In this document: positions 27,641 to 27,754 of the stretch, one piece after another
Position numbering within the stretch: the first letter of the stretch is position 1
How the letters are laid out: every line of letters begins with the position of its first letter
Source of the DNA: an uncultured Eubacterium sp.
Lineage (GTDB): Bacteria; Bacillota; Clostridia; Oscillospirales; Acutalibacteraceae
NCBI GenBank assembly: GCA_902462495.1
Contig: CABQCC010000007.1
Span: forward strand, 1 to 27,754
Reading direction: 5' to 3'
DNA: 27,754 bases
The notes under the pieces: generated by a model
Seen by the model: only the letters and a program-made list of their open reading frames with translations
Database searches by the model: none
Told to the model about the DNA's origin: nothing
Program-made: the position numbers and the translations under genes

Positions 27641-27754
27641 TTTAAAAACAAAGCAGTTTGAATTTATCGCAAAAATCAACAAAAAGCAAAAAGCCTTTAA
27701 AATAGGCAATTTCAAGCAAAAATAAAACACCCTCGATTAGTTAAAAAAGGCTTG

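Overview
The window is a nearly complete temperate siphophage prophage of about 27 kb, with short pieces of host chromosome on each side. The AT-rich DNA, purine-rich Shine-Dalgarno sites, consensus sigma-A promoters and protein types point to a gut Clostridia host (Ruminococcus/Oscillospiraceae-like). The genus cannot be fixed from the sequence. No tRNA, rRNA, IS element or CRISPR array was seen, and no gene-free stretch exceeds 300 bases.

Layout. Bases 1-676 are host: the 3' end of a YhcC-type radical SAM gene, a small HTH gene broken by a stop codon, and a terminator. A 15-bp direct repeat (677-691 and 27626-27640) marks the probable attL and attR. Just inside attL are two small plus-strand genes in the usual cargo position: a 48-aa acidic protein whose promoter contains a perfect palindrome, and an intact paralogue of the broken host HTH gene. 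From 1327 to 17830 the minus strand carries the late genes, read right to left: HNH, small and large terminase, portal, a double-length prohead protease, HK97-type capsid, connectors, tail tube, G/GT chaperones with a -1 frameshift, tape measure, Dit, a Tal-like protein with an aromatic repeat insertion, baseplate and fibre proteins, holin and CHAP endolysin. A 17927-25000 minus-strand early operon holds Cro, small Cys-rich proteins, an HNHc nuclease, SSB, an initiator with an internal iteron array (likely origin), a DnaC-type loader and an ArpU/RinA-like activator. It ends at a terminator at 17833-17873. The lysogeny module (25021-27608) has the operator region, a short repressor, a small antisense gene, a membrane HIRAN-like protein and the integrase.

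How it works together. The repressor is only an HTH protein with no S24 self-cleavage domain, so ordinary RecA-driven cleavage is not available to it. A 45-aa gene runs antisense into its 3' end. That gene has a near-consensus promoter containing a LexA-box-like sequence and a strong ribosome site. An SOS-controlled antirepressor is the most interesting hypothesis here. Replication probably starts at the iterons inside the initiator gene and uses host helicase, loaded by the DnaC-like ATPase. The late promoter appears to be the TATAGT element just after the activator gene. HNH plus terminases suggest cos-type packaging.

Ten start sites were moved from the longest possible reading frame on ribosome-site or paralogue evidence. 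Five small genes or candidate genes shorter than 60 codons were added from direct reading: 823-969, 1977-2147, 20053-20133, 20130-20294 and 25410-25547. The last 114 bases (27641-27754) hold no recognisable gene.
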